This document shows, piece after piece, positions 23,391 through 32,983 of a stretch of DNA of 35,454 nucleotides. The stretch is from Cytophagales bacterium (GTDB lineage: Bacteria; Bacteroidota; Bacteroidia; Cytophagales; UBA9547). Both the position numbers and the translations under genes were made by a program. The DNA is taken from positions 1 to 35,454 of the forward strand of contig JAAFIH010000037.1 of NCBI GenBank assembly GCA_013297755.1, in the 5' to 3' direction. How positions within the stretch are numbered: position 1 is the first letter of the stretch; every line of letters starts with the position of its first letter. A model generated the notes under the pieces. It had not been told where the DNA came from, did not search any database, and saw only the letters and a program-made list of their open reading frames with translations.

Positions 23391-26300
23391 ATGAAAAAAA
23401 TTTTAACAACATTAGGGCTAATTACTTGTATTTCAAGCTATTGTGCAAACATACCAACGCTAGGAACGATAACTAATGATAAAATAAATATTGGGACAAA
23501 AGACAATTATATTATAGTTGGCAACATTACAGATGGTGATATAGGGATTATCCAAAATATAACTGTAACTGCAATTTCGAGTAATAATTCAATTTTGAGT
23601 GTTACAAGCGTTAATTATACACAAGGTCAGACTTTTGCTATTGTTAAAGTTAAAGAATTTGGAACAGCTGGATTTGCCACTATTGGTTTTACAGCCAAAG
23701 ATATAAATGGTTCTACCACCAAAAACTTTAATGTAAATGTGGGCGATTTTTACAAAAAAGGTAACATATCTAGTGTATACGATTTTCCTTTTTGGACTTG
23801 CAATATTCCTAGTCTAAATGAATTTTCGCAATTAGATTCTTTACTTCCTGCTTCAGAAAATACACTTTTGGATGGAGAAAATGGCGTTTATAAAAATTTA
23901 AGTCTTGCTAATGCTTTTACAATGCAATCCATGTATGGAGTTGGAATTATAAATAGGTTGAAAGGATATTTTACCCCAACAGCCACAGGATTTTATTTAT
24001 TTGAAGGTATAACTCAACAAGGAGTGCAATTTGATTTGTATAATTCTGATGAAATTTCTTCTAATAACATTTATAAAACATTTAAAAAAACTATAAATTT
24101 TGATAATACCCAAAATAAAATATCATTTTTGGTAACACTTACTGGGGGACAAACTTATGGCTATATGGCAGCAAATTATAATTTTGATGTTAGGTACTTT
24201 GCCATTAAATATGCTTATCTTGGCTCAATAGAACCTTCTGTTACATTTAGAAATGGAAACGGATTTTTTAATACCCCTACAGTTGTGGGTGCTACCATGC
24301 AACTCATGCAAAACAACCAAATTACACCTTACAACGATATTGATAGACCAACTATTGTAGGGATGCTGCAACAGGATAGAAAATCTAAAAACTCTGTCTC
24401 TTTGGTTTGGAATAAAGCCTTAGACCCCAATCCTGAAACAAATTCTGGTTTAGATGGATATAATATTTATGTAGATGGTGTAATGTTTAAACACCTTAAA
24501 AACCCAACAGATACAAGTTTTATACTCAAAAATTTAACTTCTAATACTGATTACTCGATTTTTATAACAGCTATTGATAAAAACGGAAACGAATCTTTGC
24601 CAAGTAATACAATTCAAACTAAAACTTATGATTTGGAAACTACTCCACCCAATCCCCCCACAATTCTTAATGTAGTAGAGCTTGGTGATATAAGCGTAAA
24701 AGTAAGTTGGTCGGGTGCATCAGATAATGCATCAGGTATTTATGGGTATCGTATTTTTGTAGATAATATACTGTATAATTCTGACACTCTTAATTCTAAT
24801 TCAATAGTTTTAAAATCTTACTATCCACAGACTACACATAGTTTCAAAGTACAAGCCATTGATGGAAATTTTAATGCCTCAGCATTTAGTGCAAGTACCA
24901 ATTTTACAACTAGTGCTTACAATCCATTGGCTACTTCGCCTGGAGTAAAAAAAATATCTGTGAATATTGAAAAAGAATTTATTGGTAAAATAGACGGTTT
25001 TGGTATCAACATGGGGGCTGACGACTACTCTCAAAGTAGGATTGATGAAGCCAAAAAACTTAATACTGGATTAGTAAGATGGGGTGGACTTGATAAGAAC
25101 TCTATTTCTTACAATTCAGCATCCAATGGCAGCAAGACTTATGCCAAATTTATCAATTTTGCAAACAAAGCAGATGCAGCAGCTAGTATATCAATAGGTA
25201 CAGACGCAACTCCTTTGATAGATTGGAGAGACGAATCAAATACAAATGTGATGTTTGGCAACACAAGTGTACAAATGAAAGTAATGGAACGCACGGCTCA
25301 ACAAATGATAGCTTATTTGTTTGCTCCAGATTCAATGGCTACAAAAAATGTGGCTGGAGCAGAATTTTTCCCATTCCATGCTGATGTGCAAAAAAGATTA
25401 AACGAAGGATTTAGACAATCTACATTTACTGGTTTTAATTCCGTTTTCAAGGGTTTAATTATTGAATTTGGTAGTGAACCCTGGGGAGGAACTACCAATG
25501 GAACAATATCTCTTGATTTTAATGCAGATGGCTTTGATGATTATATAGTTTATGGCCAATGGTGCAGAACACTAGCTAAAGCATTTAAAAACAGTCCTTA
25601 TTTTGATTCGACAAAAGTAAGATTGGCCTACTCGGGACGTGAGCCACAGCCTAGCAACAGTTTTAATTTAACTCAAAATTTACTTACAGGAAATGACGAT
25701 GATAAAGTAGATATGATAACATTAGGTGGATATTTAGAAGGAATACCAAATTATAGTAATACTATGTCTAAAGATGAAGCCGAAAAACAATATTATAAAA
25801 AAAGTGTTGAAAATGTTTTTAAAAACATTAAAGGAATGTATGAAACAATGGATTTAGATTTTTCTTTAAGAAAAAAACAACGACCTTTTTATTTTTATGA
25901 AACAGCTTTTACTTCAAACAACTACACTCAAAGATTTGGACAAGCAGTTGTTTTAACAGATTATTTACTTACATCTCACAAAGCTGGTGCTTATTATCCA
26001 TCAATTTTTTCACTTGATATTGCTAATCAATGGAGTATTTTGAATAATAATGTTCCAAATCCAATGTACCATTTTGCTCAAATTATAAATAACATAACCA
26101 AAGGTAATAGAGATATATTAAAAACAAATAATATTACTAACCAAAGATTAAGGAACAGTTTAGGAGAAATAATTTCGGCTTCAGGAGAGTTTTTAGAGCC
26201 AGTTTCTACAAATATATATCATAAAAATGGTGTTTATTCATTAATTTTAATTAACAGAGATTTTGATGATGACTATCAAATACAACTAAATTTCCCACTT

Positions 26301-29159
26301 GGTATGTTGCCAACAGCTTCTGTTTCTGGTAGATTTTTTACAATCACTACTTCTGGCAATTTTAGCTCTAATTTATCTACAATTTTGGGTACTTCAGCTA
26401 GTTTGTTTGACAAAATGTTGGTTAATGTACCAAAACATGGGATGGTAGTTTTTACTTTTTTGGGAGAAATACTCAAAGAAAATTACCAAAAACTTGGATA
26501 TACCTCATATAACAGCCCTACATTAATATCAACAAAACTTACAATACCAAGCAATCCAAATGGTAATGTATTGAGCCTCCAAAATGGTAGTATTTTCGTA
26601 AACACTACTATTAGTGGGGGTAGAAATAATATGACTACTGTAGGCTGGAATATCGTAAAATCAAGCAATAATATGATTTTTGATAGTTTTTATACTGATA
26701 ATTCTTTACAAATAACTGCTACAAGCTGTCTTAGCAATGGGATACTTACAATAACTAATTTTTCGTTAAACAATCCTAATTTGAAAAATACTAACATTAT
26801 TACAATTACTGGGCAAATAGTTTGTTTACCAAACCTCACACAAACAATTACTGGTATGTTTTCTAATCAATCAATAAATTTATCTTCAAATTCTTTAGTT
26901 TTTAATGTTTCAGCGAGTTCAGGATTAACAGTAACTTTGCAAAGTAATAATATTTCGATAGCAAACTTTGTTGGAAACACTTTAAATTTATTAAATACAG
27001 GTGTAGTTACAATATCAGCATCTCAGATTGGAAATAACAATTATTTACCAGCCAAAACTGTATTTACGATTTTAACCATTACAGGAGGCTCAAACCTCAC
27101 ACCCCAAACCATCAACATATCCCCTATCACAAACAAAACTACCAACGATTCACCTTTCAATATACAAGGTTCGGCAAGTTCTGGATTGGTGGTTTCTTAC
27201 CAAATATTGTCTGGCCCTGCTAGTGTTTCTGGAAATCAAATTACACTTAATGGCACTCCTGGTACTGTATCTGTAAGAGCAACCCAATCGGGAAATAGCA
27301 CTTACTCTCCTGCTTCAAGTGTAGATTTTTCGTTTAATGTTATTTCTCCTACTTTGCTAAATCAAACTATTTCTTACACATCTATCCCAAGCAAAACTAC
27401 CAACGATTTACCTTTCAACATACAAGGTTCTGCAAGTTCTGGGTTGGTGGTTTCTTACCAAATATTATCTGGCCCTGCTAATGTTTCTGGAAATCAAATT
27501 ACACTCAATGGCACTCCTGGTACTGTATCTGTAAGAGCAACCCAATTAGGAAACAGCATTTATGCTCCTGCTTCAAGTGTAGATTTTTCGTTTAATGTTA
27601 TTTCTCCTACTTTGCTAAATCAAACTATTTCTTTTCCTGATATTACTTCCAAATCTACTTCTGATGCTCCATTTATACTTAATGCTACTGCCTCATCTGG
27701 CTTAAATGTTGTTTTTACCCTTATTCAAGGCCCTGCAAATTTGTCTGGCAACACCATTACACTTAATGGAAATTCAGGTATTATCATTGTTAGGGCTACA
27801 CAATCTGGCAATAGCATTTACAACCCAGCTTCTGTTGTTGATAAATTTATTTTAGTAAACAATGCTAGTCTATTAAACCAAAATATTACTTTTCCTGCCA
27901 TACCTGATCAAATCAGTGGTAGTGGAAGCATCACTTTGGGTGCAACCGCAAGTTCAAATTTGCAAGTAGATTATGAAGTTGTTTCTGGTCCTGCAAGTAT
28001 TTTTGGAAATAATCTAATTCTTACTTCAGGCTTTGGTGATGTAACTATAAGAGCAAGTCAATCTGGCAACAGTTTCTATAACCCAGCTCAATACATCGAC
28101 CGTATTTTCAACGTATGTCAAAACATTGGTGCTAACACAGTAACAATCTCTAATACAGGCTCTTTATCGTTTTGCTTACCACAAAACATTACGCTTACTT
28201 CTTCTATCAACAACCCTACAATGAAGTGGAGCAATGGCTCTACTAACCCTAGTATTGTGGTTCAAAATTCGGGAACTTATACCCTAACTGTGGGTTCTGG
28301 ATTATGTAAAGTTGTGTCGAATAGCTTGCAAGCAACCGCAAAAAATCCTATCATCACTCCTATATGTATGGTAACAGTAGACGAATCTACAGGCAAAAAT
28401 AAAGTAATATTTGAAAAACCTTCAGGCTTCGTTACCTCTATCACAAGTTGGAAAATTTACCGAGAAAGTTCTGTGGCAAATCAATTTTTATTACAAAGCA
28501 ATCTTACTCTTTCAAATCTAAGCGAGTATGTAGATATGACTGCAAACCCTCAAAATCAAGCTTTTAGATACAAACTCGAAACACGAGATAATATATGTAA
28601 TACAGACAATCAAAGTGCTGCACATAAAACTATGCACCTTACAATCAACAAGGGACAAAACGCCTCTACTTGGAATTTGATTTGGACTCCTTACGAGGGC
28701 ATACCATTGGCAACACATAGAATATATAGAGGCACAACAGCTACTAATCTTACTTTTATTGCAGATGTGGCAGGTTCGCTTAGTTCGTACACTGATGCTG
28801 ATGCCCCAGCGGTAAACACCATTTATTACGTAATAGAACTAATAACAGGCCAAACATGCACCCCTACTGCACGTACAGAATCTTACACAACTATACGCTC
28901 TAATGTGGCCGAAGCATCTACTACATCAAGCAGTTCAAAACAAATTTTAAGTAATAAAGTAAACATTTATCCAAATCCAAACAATGGTACTTTTACTGTA
29001 GAAACCAGTGAATTGATGACAAAAGATAACATCAAAATATGTGATTTACTTGGCAAAATGCAACCTTTTGAATTAGTAAACAATGAAATAACCATCTCAA
29101 AATCAGGTCTATACTTTGTACATATTGGTAATAAAGTTACAAAAGTAGTAGTGGAGTGA
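23391..29159 (+). CDS. Giant secreted multidomain protein with glycosidase-like domain and type IX sorting domain (1,922 aa)
   Basis: Domain order: signal peptide (to about residue 19); beta-rich N-terminal region with a PA14-like segment (about 130-300); two fibronectin type III modules (about 320-415 and 420-510); a glycosidase-like (alpha/beta)8 domain (about 520-930) with IDGFGINMGADDY, Glu696 in EFGSEPWGG as candidate acid/base and Glu837 in FYFYETAF as candidate nucleophile, followed by a beta-sandwich; then Ig-like repeats (about 1150-1575, four of them 86-residue units); a Cys-containing linker; two further modules; and a type IX C-terminal sorting domain (about 1858-1922, VNIYPNPNNGTF). 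It resembles clan GH-A enzymes (GH39/51/30-like) without an exact family match. Probably cleaves an extracellular polysaccharide. It has its own upstream region after the receptor's terminator and a strong hairpin after the stop. Confidence 0.9.
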   Translation: MKKILTTLGLITCISSYCANIPTLGTITNDKINIGTKDNYIIVGNITDGDIGIIQNITVTAISSNNSILSVTSVNYTQGQTFAIVKVKEFGTAGFATIGFTAKDINGSTTKNFNVNVGDFYKKGNISSVYDFPFWTCNIPSLNEFSQLDSLLPASENTLLDGENGVYKNLSLANAFTMQSMYGVGIINRLKGYFTPTATGFYLFEGITQQGVQFDLYNSDEISSNNIYKTFKKTINFDNTQNKISFLVTLTGGQTYGYMAANYNFDVRYFAIKYAYLGSIEPSVTFRNGNGFFNTPTVVGATMQLMQNNQITPYNDIDRPTIVGMLQQDRKSKNSVSLVWNKALDPNPETNSGLDGYNIYVDGVMFKHLKNPTDTSFILKNLTSNTDYSIFITAIDKNGNESLPSNTIQTKTYDLETTPPNPPTILNVVELGDISVKVSWSGASDNASGIYGYRIFVDNILYNSDTLNSNSIVLKSYYPQTTHSFKVQAIDGNFNASAFSASTNFTTSAYNPLATSPGVKKISVNIEKEFIGKIDGFGINMGADDYSQSRIDEAKKLNTGLVRWGGLDKNSISYNSASNGSKTYAKFINFANKADAAASISIGTDATPLIDWRDESNTNVMFGNTSVQMKVMERTAQQMIAYLFAPDSMATKNVAGAEFFPFHADVQKRLNEGFRQSTFTGFNSVFKGLIIEFGSEPWGGTTNGTISLDFNADGFDDYIVYGQWCRTLAKAFKNSPYFDSTKVRLAYSGREPQPSNSFNLTQNLLTGNDDDKVDMITLGGYLEGIPNYSNTMSKDEAEKQYYKKSVENVFKNIKGMYETMDLDFSLRKKQRPFYFYETAFTSNNYTQRFGQAVVLTDYLLTSHKAGAYYPSIFSLDIANQWSILNNNVPNPMYHFAQIINNITKGNRDILKTNNITNQRLRNSLGEIISASGEFLEPVSTNIYHKNGVYSLILINRDFDDDYQIQLNFPLGMLPTASVSGRFFTITTSGNFSSNLSTILGTSASLFDKMLVNVPKHGMVVFTFLGEILKENYQKLGYTSYNSPTLISTKLTIPSNPNGNVLSLQNGSIFVNTTISGGRNNMTTVGWNIVKSSNNMIFDSFYTDNSLQITATSCLSNGILTITNFSLNNPNLKNTNIITITGQIVCLPNLTQTITGMFSNQSINLSSNSLVFNVSASSGLTVTLQSNNISIANFVGNTLNLLNTGVVTISASQIGNNNYLPAKTVFTILTITGGSNLTPQTINISPITNKTTNDSPFNIQGSASSGLVVSYQILSGPASVSGNQITLNGTPGTVSVRATQSGNSTYSPASSVDFSFNVISPTLLNQTISYTSIPSKTTNDLPFNIQGSASSGLVVSYQILSGPANVSGNQITLNGTPGTVSVRATQLGNSIYAPASSVDFSFNVISPTLLNQTISFPDITSKSTSDAPFILNATASSGLNVVFTLIQGPANLSGNTITLNGNSGIIIVRATQSGNSIYNPASVVDKFILVNNASLLNQNITFPAIPDQISGSGSITLGATASSNLQVDYEVVSGPASIFGNNLILTSGFGDVTIRASQSGNSFYNPAQYIDRIFNVCQNIGANTVTISNTGSLSFCLPQNITLTSSINNPTMKWSNGSTNPSIVVQNSGTYTLTVGSGLCKVVSNSLQATAKNPIITPICMVTVDESTGKNKVIFEKPSGFVTSITSWKIYRESSVANQFLLQSNLTLSNLSEYVDMTANPQNQAFRYKLETRDNICNTDNQSAAHKTMHLTINKGQNASTWNLIWTPYEGIPLATHRIYRGTTATNLTFIADVAGSLSSYTDADAPAVNTIYYVIELITGQTCTPTARTESYTTIRSNVAEASTTSSSSKQILSNKVNIYPNPNNGTFTVETSELMTKDNIKICDLLGKMQPFELVNNEITISKSGLYFVHIGNKVTKVVVE
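27105..28115 (+). repeat. Tandem in-gene repeats, 258-bp period
   Basis: Within the 1,922-residue gene, units begin at 27105, 27363, 27621 and 27879, exactly 258 bp (86 codons) apart; the fourth is shortened to ~79 codons. Units 1 and 2 are near-identical in DNA (long runs such as the QGSASSGLVVSYQIL and NGTPGTVSVRATQ coding segments), units 3 and 4 have diverged, and a still older unit precedes unit 1. Each ends in a TQSGN.Y.PAS motif. Recent duplication or gene conversion between units 1 and 2 is likely. Confidence 0.9.
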
Positions 29160-29167
29160 TGGTAAGG

Positions 29168-29204
29168 TATTACCCTTGATTTTTTTGATTAAGGGTAATA
29201 TTTT
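29168..29204 (+). terminator. Intrinsic terminator after the giant secreted protein gene
   Basis: TATTACCCTT pairs with AAGGGTAATA (10 bp) around a 13-nt T-rich loop and is followed by TTTT, 9 nt after the stop codon. Confidence 0.7.
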
Positions 29205-29239
29205 GAAATAAAAAAACGAATTCATTTCTAAATGTAAAC

Positions 29240-29989
29240 ATGAAACCAACTACTATTTTTTATTATTGTAAATTATCTACTGCCATAGAAAAGATATTAC
29301 CCAAAAAAGAGATAAGATTAAGCCCTTTATTAAACACAAACGACCCAAGAGAAAACCAAGACTTGATTTTTTGTCTTACTCAAAACGCTGAAACCAAAAA
29401 TGAATTAAAATACGATGAATTTATAAAAAAAGTAAATGGAAATTTACGAAACGAATGCAAAGTCATTTGTTTCTCTTTAAATTCTGGTAATTATACAGCT
29501 GGTAATAGTTATTCTACTATGTGGGCTCATTATGGGGATAATCATACAGGAATTTGTTTAGAATTAGATTATAAAAAATTTATAGAAGAAAATAAAAAAT
29601 ATATTGTTAAAAAATATTTCAGAAAAATCAAATATTTTGATTTTGAAAAAGATAAGAATGAACATCCCAGAATAGATATTTGCGACATAAATCCAAAAAA
29701 AATAGAAAATCATATAAGAAAAGTATGTTTGACAACACACCTTAAACATGTATTTTTTACTAAAAACAAAGAATGGAACTATGAAAACGAACTTAGGTTA
29801 ATTTATTTTAGTAAAAAACAAAAAGAAGAATTTTGTAAAATCAAAAAAAGTCTTGTTAAGATTCATCTTGGTATTAAGTTCAATGACATATACTTACCCG
29901 CTATAAGCAAGTTAATCAATTCAAATACTTTAATCAATAAAATGGTTTATAAAGATGTAAAGTTATGTTCGAGAGAAATAAAAATTTGA
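29240..29989 (+). CDS. DUF2971 family protein
   Basis: A 249-residue cytoplasmic protein with the marks of DUF2971: an N-terminal YYCKLSTAIEKIL segment, LSPLLNTNDPRE, the CFSLNSGNY region, MWAHYGDNHTGICLELD and NKEWNYENELRLIYF. Family function is not established; members are scattered among accessory and defence-type islands as well as lone genes. Lys content is high and there is no signal peptide or membrane segment. It lies 80 bp after the giant secreted protein gene, beyond that gene's terminator, so it is probably transcribed alone. No partner gene nearby hints at a system. Confidence 0.85.
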   Translation: MKPTTIFYYCKLSTAIEKILPKKEIRLSPLLNTNDPRENQDLIFCLTQNAETKNELKYDEFIKKVNGNLRNECKVICFSLNSGNYTAGNSYSTMWAHYGDNHTGICLELDYKKFIEENKKYIVKKYFRKIKYFDFEKDKNEHPRIDICDINPKKIENHIRKVCLTTHLKHVFFTKNKEWNYENELRLIYFSKKQKEEFCKIKKSLVKIHLGIKFNDIYLPAISKLINSNTLINKMVYKDVKLCSREIKI

Positions 29990-30205
29990 CATTTTATTAA
30001 TTTTTAAAAAAAATCAACTTTTTTTTATCACTCAAAAAATATTTTTTGATACCCCAACCTTCCCCTACTCCATTATTACTACTTCTATAAATAAATATTT
30101 TTTTACATTTCCTACTTTATCGTAGATGCGTAATTGGTAAGTTTATTTACTTGAATTTATTTAAAAAAGTAATAAATTATAAATATTTAATAGATAGATT
30201 ATGGT

Positions 30206-31288
30206 TTACAACCCAAATTGATGACTAAAAATTTGTTCTGATTGGTCTACCCAAGATTTAAAACTATTGAAATCATTTTTAGGATTTTCTATAAAATCTA
30301 TCAATAAGTCTAAATTAAAATTGTCGTTTTCTATCACAAGGCCAGTTTTTGAGGCATCATAGGCATTGCATTGTTGCTCAAAATGCCCGTCTGGTGGCAC
30401 AACTAAAGTTGGTTTGCCAAGGTACATGGCCTCGCAAACACTCTCAAAACCAGCTGTACTGGCATAACCCTTACATGTACGCATACTTTCTAAAAATCTT
30501 ACATCATTTATTTTATAACAAATCAAAGTTTTATTAATAACCTCACCATCATCTGTATTTTTGTTGTCTGAAAAAAAATGAATTACAATGTGGTTATTTT
30601 TTTCGTGCCATTTTTTTATCTCTTCAAAAAAACCTGCATTGACTACATAAACTAAAATATGACCTTTGTTTTCAGGTTTCAGTTGTTTGATTTCCTCTCT
30701 TATCAGTGGTGGTACAGTGAAAATAGCATCTTTTTCGCTATTTTCAAAAGGATAAAACGAAAGTGCTAGTTTTTTTTGAGCACTATGGTGAGTAATTTTT
30801 GTGTTAATCAAATACCAAAACTTGTCAGTTTTTTTTATGTTTTCTGGAAAAATAAAATGAGGATGTTCTAATAAATATTGATGTCCAATACAAATAAAAG
30901 GAATGGTATTGGCATACAAAAGTTGGTACATGCCTGCCAAAAAATCATAAAAATTAACGATTACATCTGGTTGCAATTTTTTAATGATTACATCCATTTG
31001 CTTTAGGTTTTTTAAGTAAGATTTACTATTTAATAAATTATTAATAATAGTTTTTTTTACTTTTATAGATTTGTTGTTTTTGTCGGTTTCAAAGTTTGGG
31101 CTGTCAAATAATATAACTTCACAGGCCATTTTTTCAACAAAAAAGGAAGGCAAATCTCTTCTTTTACTTTTGCCTACTAAAGCAGCACATACTTGGTGTC
31201 CGTATGCAGAAAGTAGGTTTTTGAGTGCAATGGCTTGCATGATGTGGCCTCGTCCTTCGCCCTGAACGATAAATAAATATTTTTTCAT
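30206..31288 (-). CDS. GT-B glycosyltransferase, MJ1255/VC2487-like
   Basis: A MurG-like two-domain glycosyltransferase of 360 residues. I start it at the ATG at 31286-31288 (MKKYLFIVQGEGRGH), not at the TTG two codons upstream. The N-terminal GEGRGHIMQAIALKNLL is the acceptor-side Gly-rich loop; the C-terminal half has the donor-binding segment KGYASTAGFESVCEAMYLGKPTLVVP and HFEQQCNA typical of GT28/GT1 nucleotide-sugar binding. Substrate and product are unknown; cell-envelope glycolipid or polysaccharide synthesis is likely for this family in Bacteroidota. It stands alone, in the same orientation as rpmE2 but separated from it by that gene's terminator. Confidence 0.85.
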   Translation of the reverse strand: MKKYLFIVQGEGRGHIMQAIALKNLLSAYGHQVCAALVGKSKRRDLPSFFVEKMACEVILFDSPNFETDKNNKSIKVKKTIINNLLNSKSYLKNLKQMDVIIKKLQPDVIVNFYDFLAGMYQLLYANTIPFICIGHQYLLEHPHFIFPENIKKTDKFWYLINTKITHHSAQKKLALSFYPFENSEKDAIFTVPPLIREEIKQLKPENKGHILVYVVNAGFFEEIKKWHEKNNHIVIHFFSDNKNTDDGEVINKTLICYKINDVRFLESMRTCKGYASTAGFESVCEAMYLGKPTLVVPPDGHFEQQCNAYDASKTGLVIENDNFNLDLLIDFIENPKNDFNSFKSWVDQSEQIFSHQFGL

Positions 31289-31355
31289 AATCAAATATAG
31301 TGTAATTTAAAATTACAAAAATTGATTATTACAAAATTTAATAATTAATTAATAC

Positions 31356-31384
31356 AAAAAAAGCCTTCAAATACATGAAGGCTT
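31356..31384 (-). terminator. Intrinsic terminator of rpmE2
   Basis: AAGCCTTCA / TGAAGGCTT (9 bp) around a 6-nt loop; on the minus strand it runs into seven Ts, 32 nt after the rpmE2 stop codon. Confidence 0.85.
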
Positions 31385-31416
31385 AAAATAAAATGTTTGA
31401 ATAATAACCTAAGAAA

Positions 31417-31662
31417 TTATTTTTTAATGTATTTTTTATTAAATTTATCAATACGACCTGCCGTATCAACGAACATTTTCTGACCTGTATAAAACGGATG
31501 TGAAGCCGAGCTTACCTCAACTTTGATGACTGGATATGTGTTGCCATCTTCCCATTTGATAGTTTCTTTTGATGTCATGGTAGACTTTGTAAGGTACTTT
31601 GTACCAGCTTGCATATCTTGAAACACTACTGTTTCGTATTTTGGATGAATTCCTTTTTTCAT
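31417..31662 (-). CDS. rpmE2: 50S ribosomal protein L31 type B
   Basis: An 81-residue ribosomal protein starting MKKGIHPKY, with [15 protein letters not shown], the family block [11 protein letters not shown] and the end [10 protein letters not shown]. The extra internal loop and the lack of the zinc-binding cysteines identify the type B (C-minus) paralogue, which replaces the zinc form under zinc shortage in bacteria having both; in many Bacteroidota it is the only form. It is monocistronic, with a well-formed promoter and terminator, and divergent from the phosphoribosyltransferase gene. Confidence 0.97.
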   Translation of the reverse strand: MKKGIHPKYETVVFQDMQAGTKYLTKSTMTSKETIKWEDGNTYPVIKVEVSSASHPFYTGQKMFVDTAGRIDKFNKKYIKK

Positions 31663-31704
31663 TAATTTATATGATTATAATTTTGGTCTGTGTCAAAACT
31701 GATG

Positions 31705-31735
31705 CAAATATGAAATTATATTTTTAAAATTCAAA
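31705..31735 (-). promoter_or_regulatory. rpmE2: Promoter of rpmE2
   Basis: On the minus strand TTTG (31732-31735) and CATATTTG (31705-31712) are separated by 19 bp, matching the Bacteroidota TTTG-N19-TAnnTTTG layout with one deviation. Transcription would start about 35 nt upstream of the ATG. Confidence 0.6.
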
Positions 31736-31771
31736 ATATTGTTTCAATTTAGTTTTTTATTTGAAGAAATT

Positions 31772-32281
31772 ATGAGTGTAGAACATTTGATTTTAACAGA
31801 TCAAGAAAGTAAAAAAAAAATCGAACGATTGGCTTTTGAAATTTTTGAAAACAACTACGAGGAGAAAGAAATAATATTGGCAGGCATTTATGATAAAGGC
31901 TATTTACTGGCAAAGTTGGTACAATATTACTTAATTAAATGTGATGAAGACATTAAAATTACGCTTGTAAAAGTAAGTCTTGATAAATTATCGCCTACAC
32001 AAAGTGCCATAGAATTGGATATTCCTTTTGAATATCTTACCAATAAATCAATTATTTTAATTGACGATGTACTCAATTCGGGCAGGACTTTGGCTTACAG
32101 TTTGAGGCCATTTTTGAAATCTGAAATTAAGAAAATATCCATTGCTGTTTTGGTAGATAGAGGTTACAAAAATTTTCCTGTGGCTGCCGATTATATAGGT
32201 TATGCTATGGCCACCACTATCAAAGAACATATTGATGTGAAATTTGAAAATGAAGATATTAAAGGCGTTTACTTAAAGTAA
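31772..32281 (+). CDS. PyrR-like phosphoribosyltransferase family protein
   Basis: A type I phosphoribosyltransferase of 169 residues from the ATG at 31772 (MSVEHLILTDQESKKKIERL); a frame extension to 31739 would add eleven hydrophobic residues and is less likely. The PRPP-binding loop reads SIILIDDVLNSGRTL, and the layout (helical N-terminus, GIYDKGYLLAKLV, VSLDKLSP, VLVDRGYKNFPVAADYIGY) matches the PyrR group. PyrR proteins act as uracil phosphoribosyltransferases and/or regulators of pyrimidine genes; no pyr genes or attenuator are seen here, so the nucleobase is unknown. Confidence 0.88.
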   Translation: MSVEHLILTDQESKKKIERLAFEIFENNYEEKEIILAGIYDKGYLLAKLVQYYLIKCDEDIKITLVKVSLDKLSPTQSAIELDIPFEYLTNKSIILIDDVLNSGRTLAYSLRPFLKSEIKKISIAVLVDRGYKNFPVAADYIGYAMATTIKEHIDVKFENEDIKGVYLK

Positions 32282-32377
32282 AACTTTATATCTATTGCAA
32301 AAAATATTTGAAATAAAAAGTTAAATTTCAAATACATTTTAGTAGTATTGCTATCCTAAAAAATTAATTTAAAAAAA

Positions 32378-32920
32378 ATGTTTAATCCTTGGCATGATGT
32401 AGAATTTGGAGACAAAGCTCCAGAGTTTGTACAAGCAATAATTGAAATACCTAAAGGTTCAAAATGCAAATATGAACTTGATAAAGATAGTGGTCTTTTG
32501 AAACTAGATAGAATATTATTTTCCTCAGTGCATTATCCAGCAAATTATGGTTTTATACCAAAAACTTACTGCGATGACAACGACCCTCTTGATATTTTGG
32601 TCATTTGCTCCGAAGATGTTGTACCCATGTGCTTGATAGAGGCCAAAGTCATTGGCGTAATGCAGATGATTGATGGCGATGAGCAAGATGATAAAATTAT
32701 TGCTGTGGCCAAAAATGATATGTCTGTCAATTATATCAATGATATTGAGCAGTTGCCCCCTCATACAATTATCGAAATGAGACGTTTTTTTGAAGATTAC
32801 AAAAAAGCCGAACACAAACACGTTGTTGTAGACAAGTTTTTAAACAAAGCTGCAGCCATGAAAATTATACAAGATTCTATCGAAATGTACAATGATACAT
32901 TCGTAAAAAATAAAAAATAA
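32378..32920 (+). CDS. ppa: Inorganic pyrophosphatase, family I
   Basis: Hydrolyses pyrophosphate to drive biosynthetic reactions in the cytoplasm. Signature residues are present: [26 protein letters not shown], the metal-binding [10 protein letters not shown], and [16 protein letters not shown] with the conserved acidic cluster and Lys. Length (180 aa) is usual for the bacterial hexameric enzyme. Monocistronic, followed by a terminator hairpin shared with convergent murF. TAGTATTG at 32343-32350 resembles a -7 element 28 nt upstream of the ATG. Confidence 0.97.
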   Translation: MFNPWHDVEFGDKAPEFVQAIIEIPKGSKCKYELDKDSGLLKLDRILFSSVHYPANYGFIPKTYCDDNDPLDILVICSEDVVPMCLIEAKVIGVMQMIDGDEQDDKIIAVAKNDMSVNYINDIEQLPPHTIIEMRRFFEDYKKAEHKHVVVDKFLNKAAAMKIIQDSIEMYNDTFVKNKK

Positions 32921-32926
32921 ATGACT

Positions 32927-32963
32927 AAAATGCTCTAAATTAAGTTTGTTTTTAGAGCATTTA
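32927..32963. terminator. Terminator between ppa and murF
   Basis: AAATGCTCTAAA pairs with TTTAGAGCATTT (12 bp) across an 11-nt loop, with flanking A and T tracts on both sides; placed 7 nt after the ppa stop and 21 nt past the convergent murF stop, so probably bidirectional. Confidence 0.8.
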
Positions 32964-32983
32964 TTTTACAAATATTACTTTTT

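Noticed and set aside
27105-28115. Regular repeats as a CRISPR array
   Set aside because: Units are 258 bp, in frame and encode Ig-like modules of a secreted protein; no short repeats with spacers and no cas genes.
30050-30075. Second C-rich tract (CCCCAACC, CCCCTACTCC) as a repeat copy
   Set aside because: Too short and lacks the core and ends; likely unrelated.
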